DNA of 64,000 bases. Source: Sapria himalayana (Eukaryota > Streptophyta > Magnoliopsida > Malpighiales > Rafflesiaceae). A program made the position numbers and the translations under genes. The stretch spans positions 62,001 through 126,000 of the forward strand of contig JAREIK010012379.1 of assembly GCA_029783825.1 (NCBI GenBank). The letters are read 5' to 3'. A model generated the notes under the pieces. It was given only the letters and a program-made list of their open reading frames with translations, made no database searches and was not told the DNA's origin. Each line of letters opens with the position of its first letter. Positions within the stretch are counted from its first letter, which is position 1. Positions 25,861-38,816 of the stretch are shown in pieces.

Positions 25861-27184
25861 AACACATAACATAAACATTTATAAATTATAATATAGATAG
25901 AGATATATTTGCAATAAAGATGTGGTAACAATTTAGAACATTATATAAATCTAACAAATAGTTAAAAATTATTATAAGATGATTTTAAATTATAATGAGG
26001 AAAGTTTGGTGTTTTAATGTCTTAGATATTTATCAAAAGACATAAGTTGTAATATTGAATATTTAGTGACATGTAGATCAAGCAACTATATGAATTTTTA
26101 AATGAGCAAATAATTTTTTTAGTTTACAATTCTTCATTACATTTCACCATTTCAATTACTTACACTCATAATTTTTTTTATAATTATTACTATAATTATG
26201 ATAACTTTAACATTTTTTATAATAATAATAAATTATTTATTATTAAGGTTATGCCATTAGTATCAGTTATTATTTTAAAAATTATAAAATTTCATGTAAT
26301 CCTAGTAAGGAGACAAAATACAAATTAACTATAATGATCATAAATATAGTTCAATAACAAAATGCACAAAAAGTTTATGCCTCAATTAGGTAATACAAAA
26401 ATTTAACATATCCAAGTATGAGAAAAATATGTAAAATATATAATTTATCATATGAATTATAATCGATCAACAAAACAATAATAAAGAAACTAATATGAAT
26501 ATAAAAAATGTAAAAAAAAATTAAATGTACCATCAAAAGTAAAATAAAGCTATTCTTGGATACATTACATATGATATAAAATAAAATTGATAATTTCATA
26601 CGTCAATTATTGATGAAATACATGTAGATCAATATATAGAAGATATACAATCCACACACAATTTGAATAAAATAAGAATAACAATGAAAATTCCTCGAAA
26701 AGTATGTATGAAGTATTCTTCGATAGATTAATTACCATAATTGTGCGATAGAAATTATTTTCATTTCTATTATAATGATGAAAATTTATTCTATTGCTAA
26801 ATTATATTTAAGATAAAGTGACGGATAAAGATGATTCTCATTTAGAGTGATGGAAATTAAAATTTTGTAAATATAGAATAAGATTTGCATTCTATTTCTA
26901 ATAATACATTGATACATAAGTATCTAAAACTAAATACCATGCAAGTGTATCCACATCCACCTCATGTCTAAATTAGCGATTAATTTAAAAAACTAAGAAA
27001 AAACCATCATGAATTAGCGAAGAAATTTTTTTCTATTTCTATTTTATTCTTGATTTGTCTTTTCCATTTCTAATTTATTAAAATTCAATTCCAAAATTTA
27101 TAAAAGGATTTTGATGTTTCTAAATTCCATTTCAAATTTATTTTTTTTGAAGCACACACACATATATATTTTATTCTATATGTA
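25861..27184. other. 5' part of element A, AT-rich, with subterminal-type words
   Basis: No coding region is visible. From about 26.73 kb onward the words TTTCCATTTCTA, GATGGAAAT and GCGATAGAAATTATTT recur. Similar words appear at 16.9-17.06 kb at the other end. The last 40 bases turn into TG/TA-rich DNA that leads into the TCTA array. Confidence 0.45.
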
Positions 27185-27292
27185 TATTGTCTATTAGTTG
27201 ATATATCTAATGTTTCTATCTATCTATGTGTTTATCTCTATAATTGTCTATGTGTCTATCTGTCAAACTATTATCTATCAATCTATATATAT

Positions 27293-27335
<43 letters not shown>

Positions 27336-28367
27336 TTATTTATCTGTCGATGTATCTATATGTCTCTATGTCTATATATCTATATGTTTATCTGTCTATC
27401 TATCTATCTGTGTATCCTTCAATCTGACTATTTGTCAATCATTAAATTTGTCTATCTATCTATCTGTCATTTTGTCTATCTATTTATCTATCTATTTATT
27501 ATCTAACTATCTATCTGTCTGTCTGTCTATGTGTCCTGTATGTCTGTTTGTTTGTCTATCTGTCTAGTTATCTATCGGTAAATTTGTTGATGTGTCTATC
27601 TGCCTATTTTGTATCTGTTTATCTAGCTATTGTTTATTTTTGTAAATCCATCTATCTATCTGCCTATTTGTATATATCTATATTTATATCTATCTATCTA
27701 ACTATCTTTCTATTTATCTATTTAACTATCTTTATATCTATGTAAATATTTATGTATCTATGAATCTATCTACCTAAATACCAACATACCCCCCTAACAA
27801 TCTAACAATCTAGCTATCTATCTATATATCTATCTATTAATTAATCTTATATCTATCTATCTATCTATCGAGCTATCTATCATTTATTAGTCTCTTGTCC
27901 TCTTTATGTATATCTCTAATATCTATCTATTAATCTATCTATTTGTGCATTTATTTATCTATTAATCTATCTATTTATCTATTTATATGTATATCTATAT
28001 ATCTATCTATTTATATTTGTATATCTGCCTATTTGTTTATCTATTTATCTATCTATTTACCTATCTATCTATCTATCTAACTATATTTTAATTTCTATTA
28101 TCTATTTATCTATATATATATATATATATATATATCTATTCATGTATAAATAAATCTTTCTATCTACATATATACCTACCTACCTACCAATCTAACTATC
28201 TAGCTATCGAACTATCTATCTATCAATAAATCTATATGTCTATCTTCTATTAGTCTATTTTACTCTTTGTGTATCTCTCTATAGATATATCTATCTGTCT
28301 ATTTTTCTGTCTATCAATCTATCTGTCTATCTATTTTATCTATCTTTCTATCTATATGTCTATCTAT

Positions 28368-28447
<80 letters not shown>

Positions 28448-29420
28448 ATCTATTTATCTATCTATATATCTATTTGTTTATCTATTTATCTACTTATCTA
28501 TCTATTTATCTTTATGTCTGTCTATTTATCTATCAAACTATATATCTATTTATCTATCTATCTATTTATAAATAATCTATATGCCTATCTTTTATTTGTC
28601 TCTTTTACTCTTTGTGTATCTCTCTATAGATTATTTATCTATATATTTGTCTATCTATTAATCTATCTACTTATATGTAAATCTATATATCAATATATCT
28701 TTGTATCTATCTCCCTATCTATCTATCTATATATATATATATATCTATTCTATGTCTATTTATTTATGTCTTTTTGCCTATTTGACTATCTGCCTATCTA
28801 TCTATATATCTCTTTATCTATCCATTTGTATATCTTTCTATATGTCTATCTATCTATCTGTAAAACAATCAATTTATTTTTCTATATATCTGCCTATAAG
28901 TCTATCGATCTAACTAACTAACTAACTATATATCTTTATAATTATCTATCTTTCTAACTATCGATATATCTATTTATAGGTATATCTATATATGTGTAAA
29001 TCTATCTATCTATCTATATGTCTATTTTTCTATCTATCTATATCTCCATTGTCTATCTCTCTATTTGTCTATCTATATATCTATTTATTTATTAATCTAT
29101 TAGTCTATTGATATATCTATCTATTTGTCTATATGTATATATATCTATCTATCTTTCTCTCTATCTATCTATCTATATATCTATCTTTATATCTAATTGT
29201 CAATTTGTCTATCTTTCTATCTATATACCTATCTATCTATCCATCTATCTAACTATCTGTGTATCTGTATATCTCTCTATTTCTCTATATATTTATATAT
29301 CGATCTATGTCTATCTTTCTATCTATATATCTATCTATTTATCTATCCATCTATCTATCTATTTATCTATCCATCTATCTATCTATTTATATATCTATGT
29401 ATCTATGTATCTATCTATCA
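27185..29420 (+). repeat. Degenerate TCTA array 2 with a ~350-bp higher-order unit
   Basis: Same strand and same variant mix as array 1. The non-TCTA phrase ACTCTTTGTGTATCTCTCTA stands at 28,262 and again at 28,607, and a decayed form at about 27,899, giving a spacing of about 345-363. Each unit also contains a CTACCTACC / CAATCTAACTATCTAGC passage and a TA run. The array ends abruptly at the CACTA terminus of element B. Confidence 0.93.
28372..28446 (+). repeat. (TA)n followed by (TC)n microsatellite
   Basis: Roughly twenty TA units pass directly into about seventeen TC units inside the TCTA array. It is a pure simple-sequence block. Confidence 0.95.
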
Positions 29421-30060
29421 CACTACTATAAAACACCATATTACTGATCAAATATTTGGTCGGAAATCGGTGTTTTTTGGTTGGTAAACTAATTAGCGAC
29501 CATTTACCGACCAAAAAAAGTGGTCGCAATTTTGCTTGTCACTAAATTTTTTACCGACGAAAAACTAATCGGTCGGTAAATTACTGACCATTTACCGATC
29601 CTCTCTCAACAAGATTTACCGACTATATTTTGACAATTCACTGGCCGAATAAATAAGGTTAGTACATGGTCTCCAAATTGTTAGTAATTAATGAAAATTT
29701 ATAGACCAATCACAGACAAATAATTACCGACTATATTCCAACCATTTTCTGACCAAAAGAATTAGATCGATAAATGGCCTCTAAATGGTTAGTAATTACC
29801 GACAATTTAGAGACTATTTGTCTACAAATAATTTCCAACTAAATTCTAACCATTTTCCAACCAAAATAATTTGGTCAGGTAAGTGGTCACAAAAAGGTCA
29901 GTAAAAGCCTAAAAAATTATGACAAAAAACCGACCAAAACCTTTTAAAATCATTGGTCAGTAATTGATCTCCAATTGGATTACCAACCATTTGGTGACAT
30001 TTTACTGACCATCGATAATAAAAATTTCTTGGTTGGTTTTGGTAATTCGGTAAGTAATTC
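29421..30060 (-). repeat. Left terminus and subterminal repeats of element B
   Basis: Begins CACTACTATAAAACACC, then repeats ACCGACCAAA, GGTCGGTAA and TTACCGACC words in both orientations for about 600 bases. In CACTA elements such subterminal motifs are the binding sites of the TNPA-type protein. The same words recur at 38.19-38.82 kb. Confidence 0.88.
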
Positions 30061-30329
30061 CTAATCAATTTTTTTTGCATAAATTTTTCTACTATTGTAG
30101 AAATTGAAACACAAAACATAAAAAAATAACCATTATTTTTCTAGTTTTGATCCAGTTCCTACCGAAATATTTAAATATAAAAAAATAAAATAAAAATCTA
30201 ATTAACTCGAGCAAACAACTATATATATTGCATTTATATATTAAAAACATCAAGATAAAAGAAAAAATTAAAATCTAAAATCAAAGTTTGCGGAATTGAA
30301 AAAAAAATGTGTGGAATACACTCAATCAT

Positions 30330-32165
30330 CAATCCTAGTTTCATAATCATTATGTTGTGATGTTTCTGGTCCACACGGTGAGTTTTCGGGTACTAGGGTA
30401 GAGTTGACTACTGCTGCTAGTCATGATGTGGTTGCTGCAGGTGCTGCTGTAGGTTAAGGAGTAGATGCAATAGCGAGAACATTATGCCGAACAATCCGAG
30501 GTAGATCATCAGGGTTGAACTATAGTCCTACCACCTAAAATTTCTTTATAAGCTAGTCAAAATGCATATGTAACTCATCCCTATCATCCTCATAGTCAAT
30601 CATGTGTCGCTCGGTATCAGCCAACTGAAACTGTATAGAATTTCACATCTCATCCTTAAATTCCTCCATCTTCGAGAACAAATTCGAAATTGGTCTTGAA
30701 ATTAAGCTTCATAGTCTGATCATCTATGCGAGTAGAATGATGATGTCGATGAACCGAAGCCATAGATGGGCATTTTCTCCTTGCCATCAACAGCCTTATA
30801 CCAAATCTAATTCGCATCAACTGGTTGAGCTGATGAATGAGAACTACCTGTTGCACCAACATATGAACCTGAAGTAGACTAGGAATATGCTTGAGTCGCA
30901 GCAGCTAACAATTCCTCATATCTCGCCTAATAAAAATGTACGAAAAGTAATTCAATTTATATTCAAACAAAAAAAAAGAAAAAATAATTTTTTTTATTTA
31001 AACTTATATTTGCTACATGAGATCTCATATCAACAAAAGTCTGATCATCATTAGCATTCGTGTGCATGTATCTGGATAAGCGAGGAGCAATGTGCTTCTT
31101 ACCCTCCTTGCGTGTCTATAATTACACACAATACATACGTTAATTATATTAAAAAAAATCCTTATAAGAAATGAAATTTAGGCATAATTGAACATAATTC
31201 ACAAAGTAATAAACTTAAAATGTATAAATTAGAAATAATACTAATGCTTATTCGTGTTCACGCATAGAGCAAGATCCACAAGTGTGTGTAGACATGCCAC
31301 TACCCTTTCCATCCCACTCTAAGTGTTTATTGCCGCTTTGTTTATCACACCTCTTCCTATAATCCGGATCTTTCCATCTTCTCCGCCACTCCTCAAAAAC
31401 ATGATCCGGGACACTCGAATCTTTTTCTTTCTTCTTCAGCCATTTATCTTTGATCTCGTACATCGTGTCTTTATATCGACTGGTATCATGTTTGTAGAAC
31501 ACACTTTCGACTGACTCCTTTAGCTATGTCAACTTGTAAACATTCTACAATTATAAATAAATAATTTTTTATCAATGAACAAAAAAATAAATAAAAGATA
31601 TAAATTTTTTTGGTAGTAATATTTACCTTAAATTCTCTCCAAATCATCAAATGGTCTCTATGTGTGAGTGACTTCCAATTTTGTCCATTAGGTTTAAAGG
31701 ACTTCCTAAAAATTATTCTTAGAACCCTAGAAATGGAACTAGAACGTTCTAACTTCGTCCTGAAACAAAAACTTTATTATCAAGTAAGAAATAAATTAAT
31801 AAATTGATAAATAATTTGTTAAGTTTTATATTTTATGGATTATCAATTGTCGGATCAAAATGAGCAATAGGGAGAGTCTCGTCTGTAGAGTGCTCTGAGA
31901 AAGACTCTCCAACATCTATATCATCTTCCTCCTCTTCGTCCCACGTCTCTTAATCATTCAACAAAATCTCACGACCAATATGTGGATTAGTCAACTGATG
32001 CTGCTGTTGCAGTACATTCACAACCCTCTCTGTCTTCTATAGCTTCCCATCCACCCATGACCCTCTACCTATTTCCGGCATACCTGAGGCCATGCTGCCT
32101 ATACCATAAGTCATACGACCTTGCAACGTACTGCCTCTACCTCATCCACGTTACATACCAGTAAA
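30330..32165 (-). pseudogene. TNPA-like second gene of element B
   Basis: Minus-strand exon-like pieces in order: an acidic N-terminal part (about 32.12-31.86 kb) with a QQQHQL stretch; RVLRIIFRKSFKPNGQNWKS at 31.73-31.65 kb; WLKKKEKDSSVPDHVFEEWR at 31.45 kb with CDKQSGNKHLEWDGKGSG and STHTCGS at 31.33-31.27 kb; HIAPRLSRYMHTNANDDQTF with VDMRSH at 31.11-31.03 kb; and a Ser/Thr-rich tail at 30.93-30.65 kb. The W..K..., C...N-K-GSG-HTGGS and YMHTN-D-TFVD-RS blocks are those of TNPA/Transposase_24-type CACTA proteins, proposed to bind subterminal repeats. Gaps between pieces look like AT-rich introns. Internal stops show decay. It is better preserved than the copy in element A. Confidence 0.8.
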
Positions 32166-32485
32166 AAACACATAAGGCAATGAAAATAAACAAAATTAAT
32201 TAACAATTAAAATAACATAAAATTCACTGTCTGCCCTTTCTCATCAGAATCATCCAAATTTGGTTCGTCTTCTTCTTCAAATATAGTAACATCATTTTCA
32301 AACTCTTTCTCAACACTCATTTCATTCTCATAATTAATTAAATTTTCATCAACATCTACATCCCCACTTGTATCCATCTCAGAAGATGTGACTAAAGGAT
32401 GTCTTCCTCCCCCACCACAACTTCGATTATAACATCATTGTTATCATTTTGAAAAGTTGGTTCTATAAAATCAGTACTTGGTGAA

Positions 32486-35400
32486 TCATTTTTTATCATG
32501 CACATTGACAAGTTTATATTGAGGATGGACAACAATACCAATATGTGGTGTTAAATCAAACCATTCACATTTGAATAACACATGTTTTTGAACCGTGAGG
32601 GCTTCAAATTCTAACTTGATCACTTCGACCAGAGTCCCGTAATAGTCATATTCGGTTTCATTATATACGGATCCTATAATGCAAACCCCCATATTTTTTG
32701 TTTCCTAGTAGCTACCATACTATTTAGTGTGAAATTTTAAACTATTGACACATACCCATTATATGTTTTAACCTCTCTTAGGGAACATCGTGCTATACTT
32801 CGAAGATAATGATTGGAAATTTTATTTTCACGCTTATGAACCTGTAATCGGGGTTAAGTGAATTTTTATATTATAATTAAAAATTTTTATTATAACAATA
32901 CAGTTATTTTGTGATTTTTATTATAAGTAAAGATATATATTTTTCAAAAAATGATGGAAATTCTCTCTATCAAGGCATTGATTGCTTCTTCATTCATTTT
33001 TGAAAACTCTTTATGTTTATCTGTAATAAAATTACTAAAAAAAAGAAATTTAAAATTATTGATATATTGATAGGAAATAGTAAATTATAATTCGTAATAA
33101 ATGTCATTTGACTATTAGGAAATACTTACTCGATGAATGGTTTAACCTCTGGACAATTCATTAGGACATATAGATGAATTGCAGTATATTCATAGTCTGC
33201 TAGATACCTTTTCCCTTCAGGACAAATTGTTTTGCCCGAAGGCTCAAAATTTTAAACATATCATTATCCACATTGTCATAAAGTTAAACCTCTTTCCGCT
33301 TTTCCTTAGGTGGAATAGAAGGATCTCCTTCTTTAAAATATAATGATGCAAATTTTGCAGTCTCATCCAAAATATAACCTATTGATATAGAACCCTCAAC
33401 TTGAGCCTTATTCATTATTATAAGCTTTATTTTCTTCAAGTATCTACAAAAAGATTATTAAAATTTACAAGTCATTTTTGTGCATATATAAATATAAATA
33501 TATAGGAAAAGAATTGGTTTAGTGAATTAATATTATCTTTCTAGAAGACACCTCCAATGATAATAGATAGGACCAACAAACCCTAGCTCCTCATCAGTCA
33601 ATGAAGAGGAAGTCAGTTGCTTGAAGAATAAATAAATCTTAGTTATTCGCTCTCATATTCTATTAGGCAGGAATTCTCGAAGAGCAATTGGTAAAAATAT
33701 TTGCATAAATACTTGTCAATCATGACTCTTCATGCCAAAACATCTTATGTTTGTTCGTATCCACACATCTCCCCAGATTACAAGCATACCCATCTGGAAA
33801 TCTAAGTTTTTTTACCCACTCAAACACAACCTTCTTCTGTGATTTATTCAGAACAAATGGCACATCAGGGTATTTATTGGTGACAAGATTTTTGCAAATT
33901 GAGGATGATGATAATATTTATTCAACTCATCTATTAACTTGTAAGTGTCATTAATTTTCCTTAGAATGTTAAACACTGTATTGAAAATATTGGCAAACAC
34001 ATTCTTCTCGATATGCATAACATCAAGATTGTGCCTGAGCAAGTGTTCATGCCCGTTGAGCAGATCTCAGAAAATACTTCTCTTATTCTACCCACAATTC
34101 TTAGATATAGAAGCATCCACAACCTCAGCACCAACATCTATCACCTTCTTCAATCCTCTGTTATTCAATTACTACAGAATATCATCTTCAGATCTAACCC
34201 CCGGGAATTGTATAGTAACCTTTCTATTCTTAATGAAGTCTTTGTGTTACGTTGATATGGATGATTAAAGGGAAAAAACTTCCGATGATTGTCGAACCAC
34301 AACTGTTTTCCACACTTAATTAATCTAAAAGCATCAAAATATTCAATACAATACGAACATGCTTACATGCCAGTTGTACTCCACCCAGATATCGTAGAAT
34401 ACGTTGGAAATTCATTTATGGTCCACATGAGGGCACCACGGATCTGAAAATTCTGTCGTTTAAAATATCATAAATTTGAACCCCAACACCCCAAAGAATT
34501 TTCAATACCCTATCAATGGCAGCAAGAAAACATCTATCTTCCCCTTTGAATTCATAGGCTTTGACACTAACACAATCAAAACTATAAATTCCTCATTCAT
34601 ACATAAGTCTGGAGGCAAAATATACTGGGTCACCACCAGAGGCCACAAAGAATATTATTGTCCAGATTGACCAAATGGCTGAAAACCATCAGCAAATAAA
34701 CTCAGCCTAACATTTCGAACTTCAAAAGAAAAATCATGAAAACACTTATCAAAATGTTTCAAAGCAGGGGCATCAGAAGAGTGACATATCTTACCATCCT
34801 CCATATGATGCTCTGAATTCCATCTAATTTCATTAGATATTGTGGTTGATGCATATAATCACTAAAACCTAGCTAGGTGTTAATAGAAAATAGTGCATCT
34901 TCTTATACGACACCTTCAACTTACATACATACAATCTATTTCCATAATGCCTAACCTTTTGCTTGTACCGAGCATTCCCACATATTTTACAACTGTTAAG
35001 GCCACTGTCATCACCCCAGTATATCATACAGTTGTTCACACTACAATGAATGCCTTGTACAGGCAATCCCAAGCCTCTAACTAACTTATTCGTGCTGGTA
35101 GAAATCCAATGGCATCAAATTATTTTTTGGCAATAATTCTTGAATGAATTTAGACATATCATCAAAACATGCCTACGCACACCTATGTTTGCACTTTATT
35201 TCTATCATCCTCACAGCTGCAGAAAAGTTGAGTATGCTTAGAATTTCTCTCATATATAGGTTTATCTCCAGCTCGAATCATGTCATAAAAATTCCTTGCC
35301 TCGACATTGGGTTCCTCATTCAAGTTGAATTCAGGGCCCGCAGCATCAAAAACCATTTTATGGTATGTAGTGTGATTAATATTATCCAAGACTATCTGAT

Positions 35401-35714
35401 TAGTTTCACTTACTAACATCCGTACTGAACTCGAACACCTCTGGTGGACTTGTTTTCACCATGGTATATCCAAACACAGTAATCCACCACAAAACTATTT
35501 CTATACAAATGCATCTTCACAGTCTCAACATTCAAAAACTTTTATTCTAACATATAATTAATGTGCAAGGACACCTTATATCTGTACCACCATTCACACA
35601 CTAAGGATGTCTCAGAGCAAACTCAACAAATTAATCAACTTTATTTCCCCATTCATTAAAGAACATTTCATTCACTATTCGACCCTTGTACATCCATTCA
35701 TGATCATCTTCCAT
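32486..35714 (-). pseudogene. TNP2-type CACTA transposase of element B
   Basis: Start chosen at the ATG of MEDDHEWMYKGRIVNEMFF (35,714), the Transpos_assoc N-terminus, followed by DIRCPC. The Asn/Glu-rich EFNLNEEPNVEARNFYDMIR block is at about 35.33 kb. The zinc-knuckle-like YWGDDSGLNSCKICGNARYK lies at 35.03-34.95 kb and LKILWGVGVQIYDILNDRIF at about 34.48 kb. The signature HNLDVMHIEKNVFANIFNT is intact at 34.04-33.98 kb, and MKSHD-QVFMQIFLPIALRE lies at 33.71 kb. DUF4218 (GPIYYHW, then MNKAQVEGSISIGYILDE) spans about 33.58-33.13 kb. DUF4216 (YYGTLVEVIKLEF, LFKCEWFD, YKLVNVHDKK) spans 32.70-32.49 kb. Several stops and frame changes interrupt it. The protein would cut the element's ends for transposition; this copy cannot be made whole. 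Confidence 0.9.
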
Positions 35715-35739
35715 AACTAGTTAACAAAATTATTTTATT

Positions 35740-37900
35740 TAACAAAAGTAATTATCTTTAATTATAGTTATATATAATTATATAAAAATTTATTTAGATA
35801 TATAAATATTTATATATAATTATACACATAGTTTAAAATAATGATATATGTTGTTATTACATGTAATAATCAATATAGTTACATGTGGTTATACATATAG
35901 TTGCACATATAGTTAAACATATATTTATATACAGTTATACACTTATAGCTAAATATACATGTAGGTTTATATATTTGTTAATTTAATTTTATATATTTAT
36001 ACATATAGTTATGTATAGGTATAGATATAGTAAAATACTTTTTTATATACTACTATATAAAAATATATATTAAATATAAGCAGTAAATTTAATATTTAAA
36101 TAATATTATGCATAAAAATTTTAAAGGTAAACACATAGCAAGATACAATTATTTATAGTTATATATTATTTTATATATAATATATATAGCTTATAAATAG
36201 TTATATATAATAAAACATATAGTTATATATAGATATATTAATACAAGTAGTCATCAGTGGTTATACATAAATATAAACAATAATATAAAAAATTAGTTTA
36301 CTTTAATTATATTAATACATAAATGTATATACAGTTACAAATATAGTTATATATAATTATATAGACATTTACTTAGTTATACAAATATTTATATATAGTT
36401 ATACACATATAGTTTAACATAATGTGTGTTGTTATACATTTAATTATACATATTGTTGCATTTGATAATACGTATAGTTACACATATAGTTAAAAGTATA
36501 TTTATTTATGTAGGTTTATATATTTGTTAATTTAATTTTATATATTTATACATATAGTTAAGTATAGGTATAGATATAGTAAATACTTTTTTATATACTA
36601 CTACATACAAATATATATTAAATATAAGCTGTAAATTTAATATTTAAATATTATTATGCATAAAACTTTTAAAGTTATACACATAGTAAAATACAATTAT
36701 TTATAGTTATAAATTATTTTACATATAATATATATAGTTATAAATAGTTATATATAATTAAACAAATAGGTATATATAGATATATTTATACAAGTAGTGA
36801 TCATAGTTATACAAAAATATATACAATGTTATAAACAAATATTTTAATTTAATTATACGAATACATATATGTATATATAGTTACATATATAGTTATATTT
36901 AATATAGAGTGTTATATATTTTTACAAATATTTATATATAGTTATACACATATAGTTATAAATATATATGTAGTTAAAGATATAATTATATTTAACATTT
37001 ATAAAGGTATACATTTAGTAAATATAATTATATATAGTTATATATTAGTATAAATATAGTATATTTTTTTTAGAAATATAGTTATATAGAATTATACATA
37101 TAGTTATACATTATTTTATAGTTACAGTTTAGTTTATAAAGTTATAAATATAATTATAAAAGTAGTTAACTTTTTTATAAATATAGTTATAAATACTTTT
37201 ATATAAATTGAATATGATTATATAATTAAACATGTGTATCTATATAATATTTGTGAATAAAATATTTTTATAAATATTACTTAAATATTATTATATGTAT
37301 ATGTAACACTTTTATAAATAATATATAGTATATATATCACATTTATATAAACATTATAAATATTCTATATTTATATAAAAAATAATATGTAATATAAATA
37401 TTTACAAAATTATATAATGATTTAATATTACATAATTGTTATATAAGAAAATATATAAATGGATAGTTAATGTAAACTTTGTATAGATATTTATATACAT
37501 TAATACATTGTATAAATATTTATATATAAAATTATATGTTTATATAAACATATCAATGTGTATTTATAATGTAATATGTTTATATATATTAAAGTATAGA
37601 CATTTATACATAATATCATTCAATTATATAAATGTATAAAAATTTATATATACTATTATATACATTTAAGATTAACATAAATTAAGGTGTGATTTAACAT
37701 AAATCATAAAACATATTAAACATATAGATATTTATTCATAATATCATATGATATATAAATATAAACCATTAACATTAAGATTATTCGGATGCATAAATAA
37801 TGCAATTGAAATCAAAATCACTAAAAACCTAAAAATATAAACCTTAGATGAACAAATTTAATAAATGAAAAATTTAGTTTAATTAATTGTGTCGAGTCAA
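35740..37900 (-). repeat. AT satellite monomers in the 5' region of element B
   Basis: The block TAGGTTTATATATTTGTTAA occurs at 35,962 and again at 36,511, a period of 549. In reverse complement the monomers resemble those of the 2.1-7.5 kb array. Beyond about 37.05 kb the monomer pattern decays into other AT-rich sequence that resembles 1.3-2.1 kb inverted. No gene is seen. The block sits between the right subterminal repeats and the TNP2 start. Confidence 0.7.
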
Positions 37901-38189
37901 AATAATGTTAGGTTAAATGTAATCAAAGCAAAAATTAAAAAATTAGGAGGAGAATATAATACATAATACCCGACTATCCTAAAAAATGAAATTCCAAAAA
38001 TCTATATAAAATTCAAAGAGATGGAGATGTGTATAAGCAATTTGAAGGAGAAGAACAAAGAAAAACATACATGGATTCAGAAGAAATATCAAAATTTTTT
38101 GTGTTTTCGTGCTTATAGTAGGTTCTGAATCAGAAAACCAATGGAGTTGCGAGGAATTTGGGCCAAATGACTTAGCACATTATTTTCAA

Positions 38190-38816
38190 ATCAAAAATTA
38201 AAATAATGAATTATCGAACAAAATTATGACCAGTAAAAGTTCGGTAATTAATCGGCAATTTCTATTAGCTATTTCATCCTAATTACTGACCAATTTTCGA
38301 CCAAAAATATTTAGTCGAGAGTTATGGTAGGTAATGGGGTCGTGAAATGGTCAGTAATTACAGACCGAATATTTCGGTCGGTAGTTTGGTCGATAATTGC
38401 GACCTTATAAATATATTGGATAACCACTGTACATATAATTTTTTAATGCTTATGAATTTTTGGTCGTTAAATGGTCGGAAATCTTTCAGGAATATTTTAC
38501 GCTAATTTCATCCTAATTTACAAACCATATTCTCGACCAAATATATTTGGTCCGAAATATATGGTCGATAATTGATCAGGAATATAGTCTGGAGTATTTT
38601 TCTCTGATTCTCCTCTTAGGATCTCTAAATTGGTCTTGAATTGGTCTGTAAATACCGACCTATATATTTGGTTGATAAGTACAAAGTTATAAAAAATTTG
38701 AAAAAGCATGGTTCTGACTAATTATAGTGATATGTCGTAAAATGGTCATTGATATATTCGATAACCACTCTATAGTCCGATTTCCGACCAAAAACATATG
38801 GTCATTAATTATGGTC
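38190..38816 (-). repeat. Right subterminal repeats and truncated terminus of element B
   Basis: TTACCGACC-, GGTCGGTAA- and TGGTCG-type words recur over about 620 bases. The innermost part of the terminal repeat (CCGATTTCCGACC to ATGGT) is present, but the outer CACTA end is missing exactly where element C begins. Confidence 0.85.

Larger units (their letters stand above)
16735..27160 (-). mobile_element. CACTA element A (degenerate, minus-oriented)
   Basis: The element is defined by a TNP2-type transposase relic (25.86-23.28 kb) followed, in minus-strand order, by a TNPA-like relic (18.87-17.41 kb). This is the usual CACTA gene order. Both ends carry TTTCCATTTCTA / GATGGAAAT words (16.9-17.06 kb and 26.7-27.13 kb), which look like subterminal repeats. 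I could not find a clean CACTA terminus at either side, so the borders are set by the flanking TCTA arrays. The interior is interrupted by foreign DNA at about 19.56-23.08 kb. The two arrays outside it have the same orientation, consistent with insertion into one array. Confidence 0.7.
29421..38816 (-). mobile_element. CACTA element B (nearly complete, minus-oriented)
   Basis: The left end is a clean terminus, CACTACTATAAAACACC at 29,421, directly after the TCTA array. The right end shows the inverted counterpart: in reverse complement 38,816 back to 38,760 reads ACCATAATTAATGACC and GGTCGGAAATCGG, matching CACCATATTACTGATC and GGTCGGAAATCGG on the left. The outermost ~14 bases on the right are missing because element C starts there. 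Both ends carry GGTCGGTAA subterminal repeats. Inside, in minus order, are an AT-rich 5' region with satellite monomers, TNP2 (35,714-32,486) and a TNPA-like gene (32.17-30.33 kb). Length about 9.4 kb. Confidence 0.9.

Noticed and set aside
27198..29487. Similar Ser/Ile/Tyr/Leu frames in array 2
   Set aside because: Same cause as for array 1; the frames follow the microsatellite and end with it.
29421..30060. Dense GGTCGGTAA words considered as host regulatory sites
   Set aside because: They are matched by inverted copies at the other end of element B and fit CACTA subterminal repeats.
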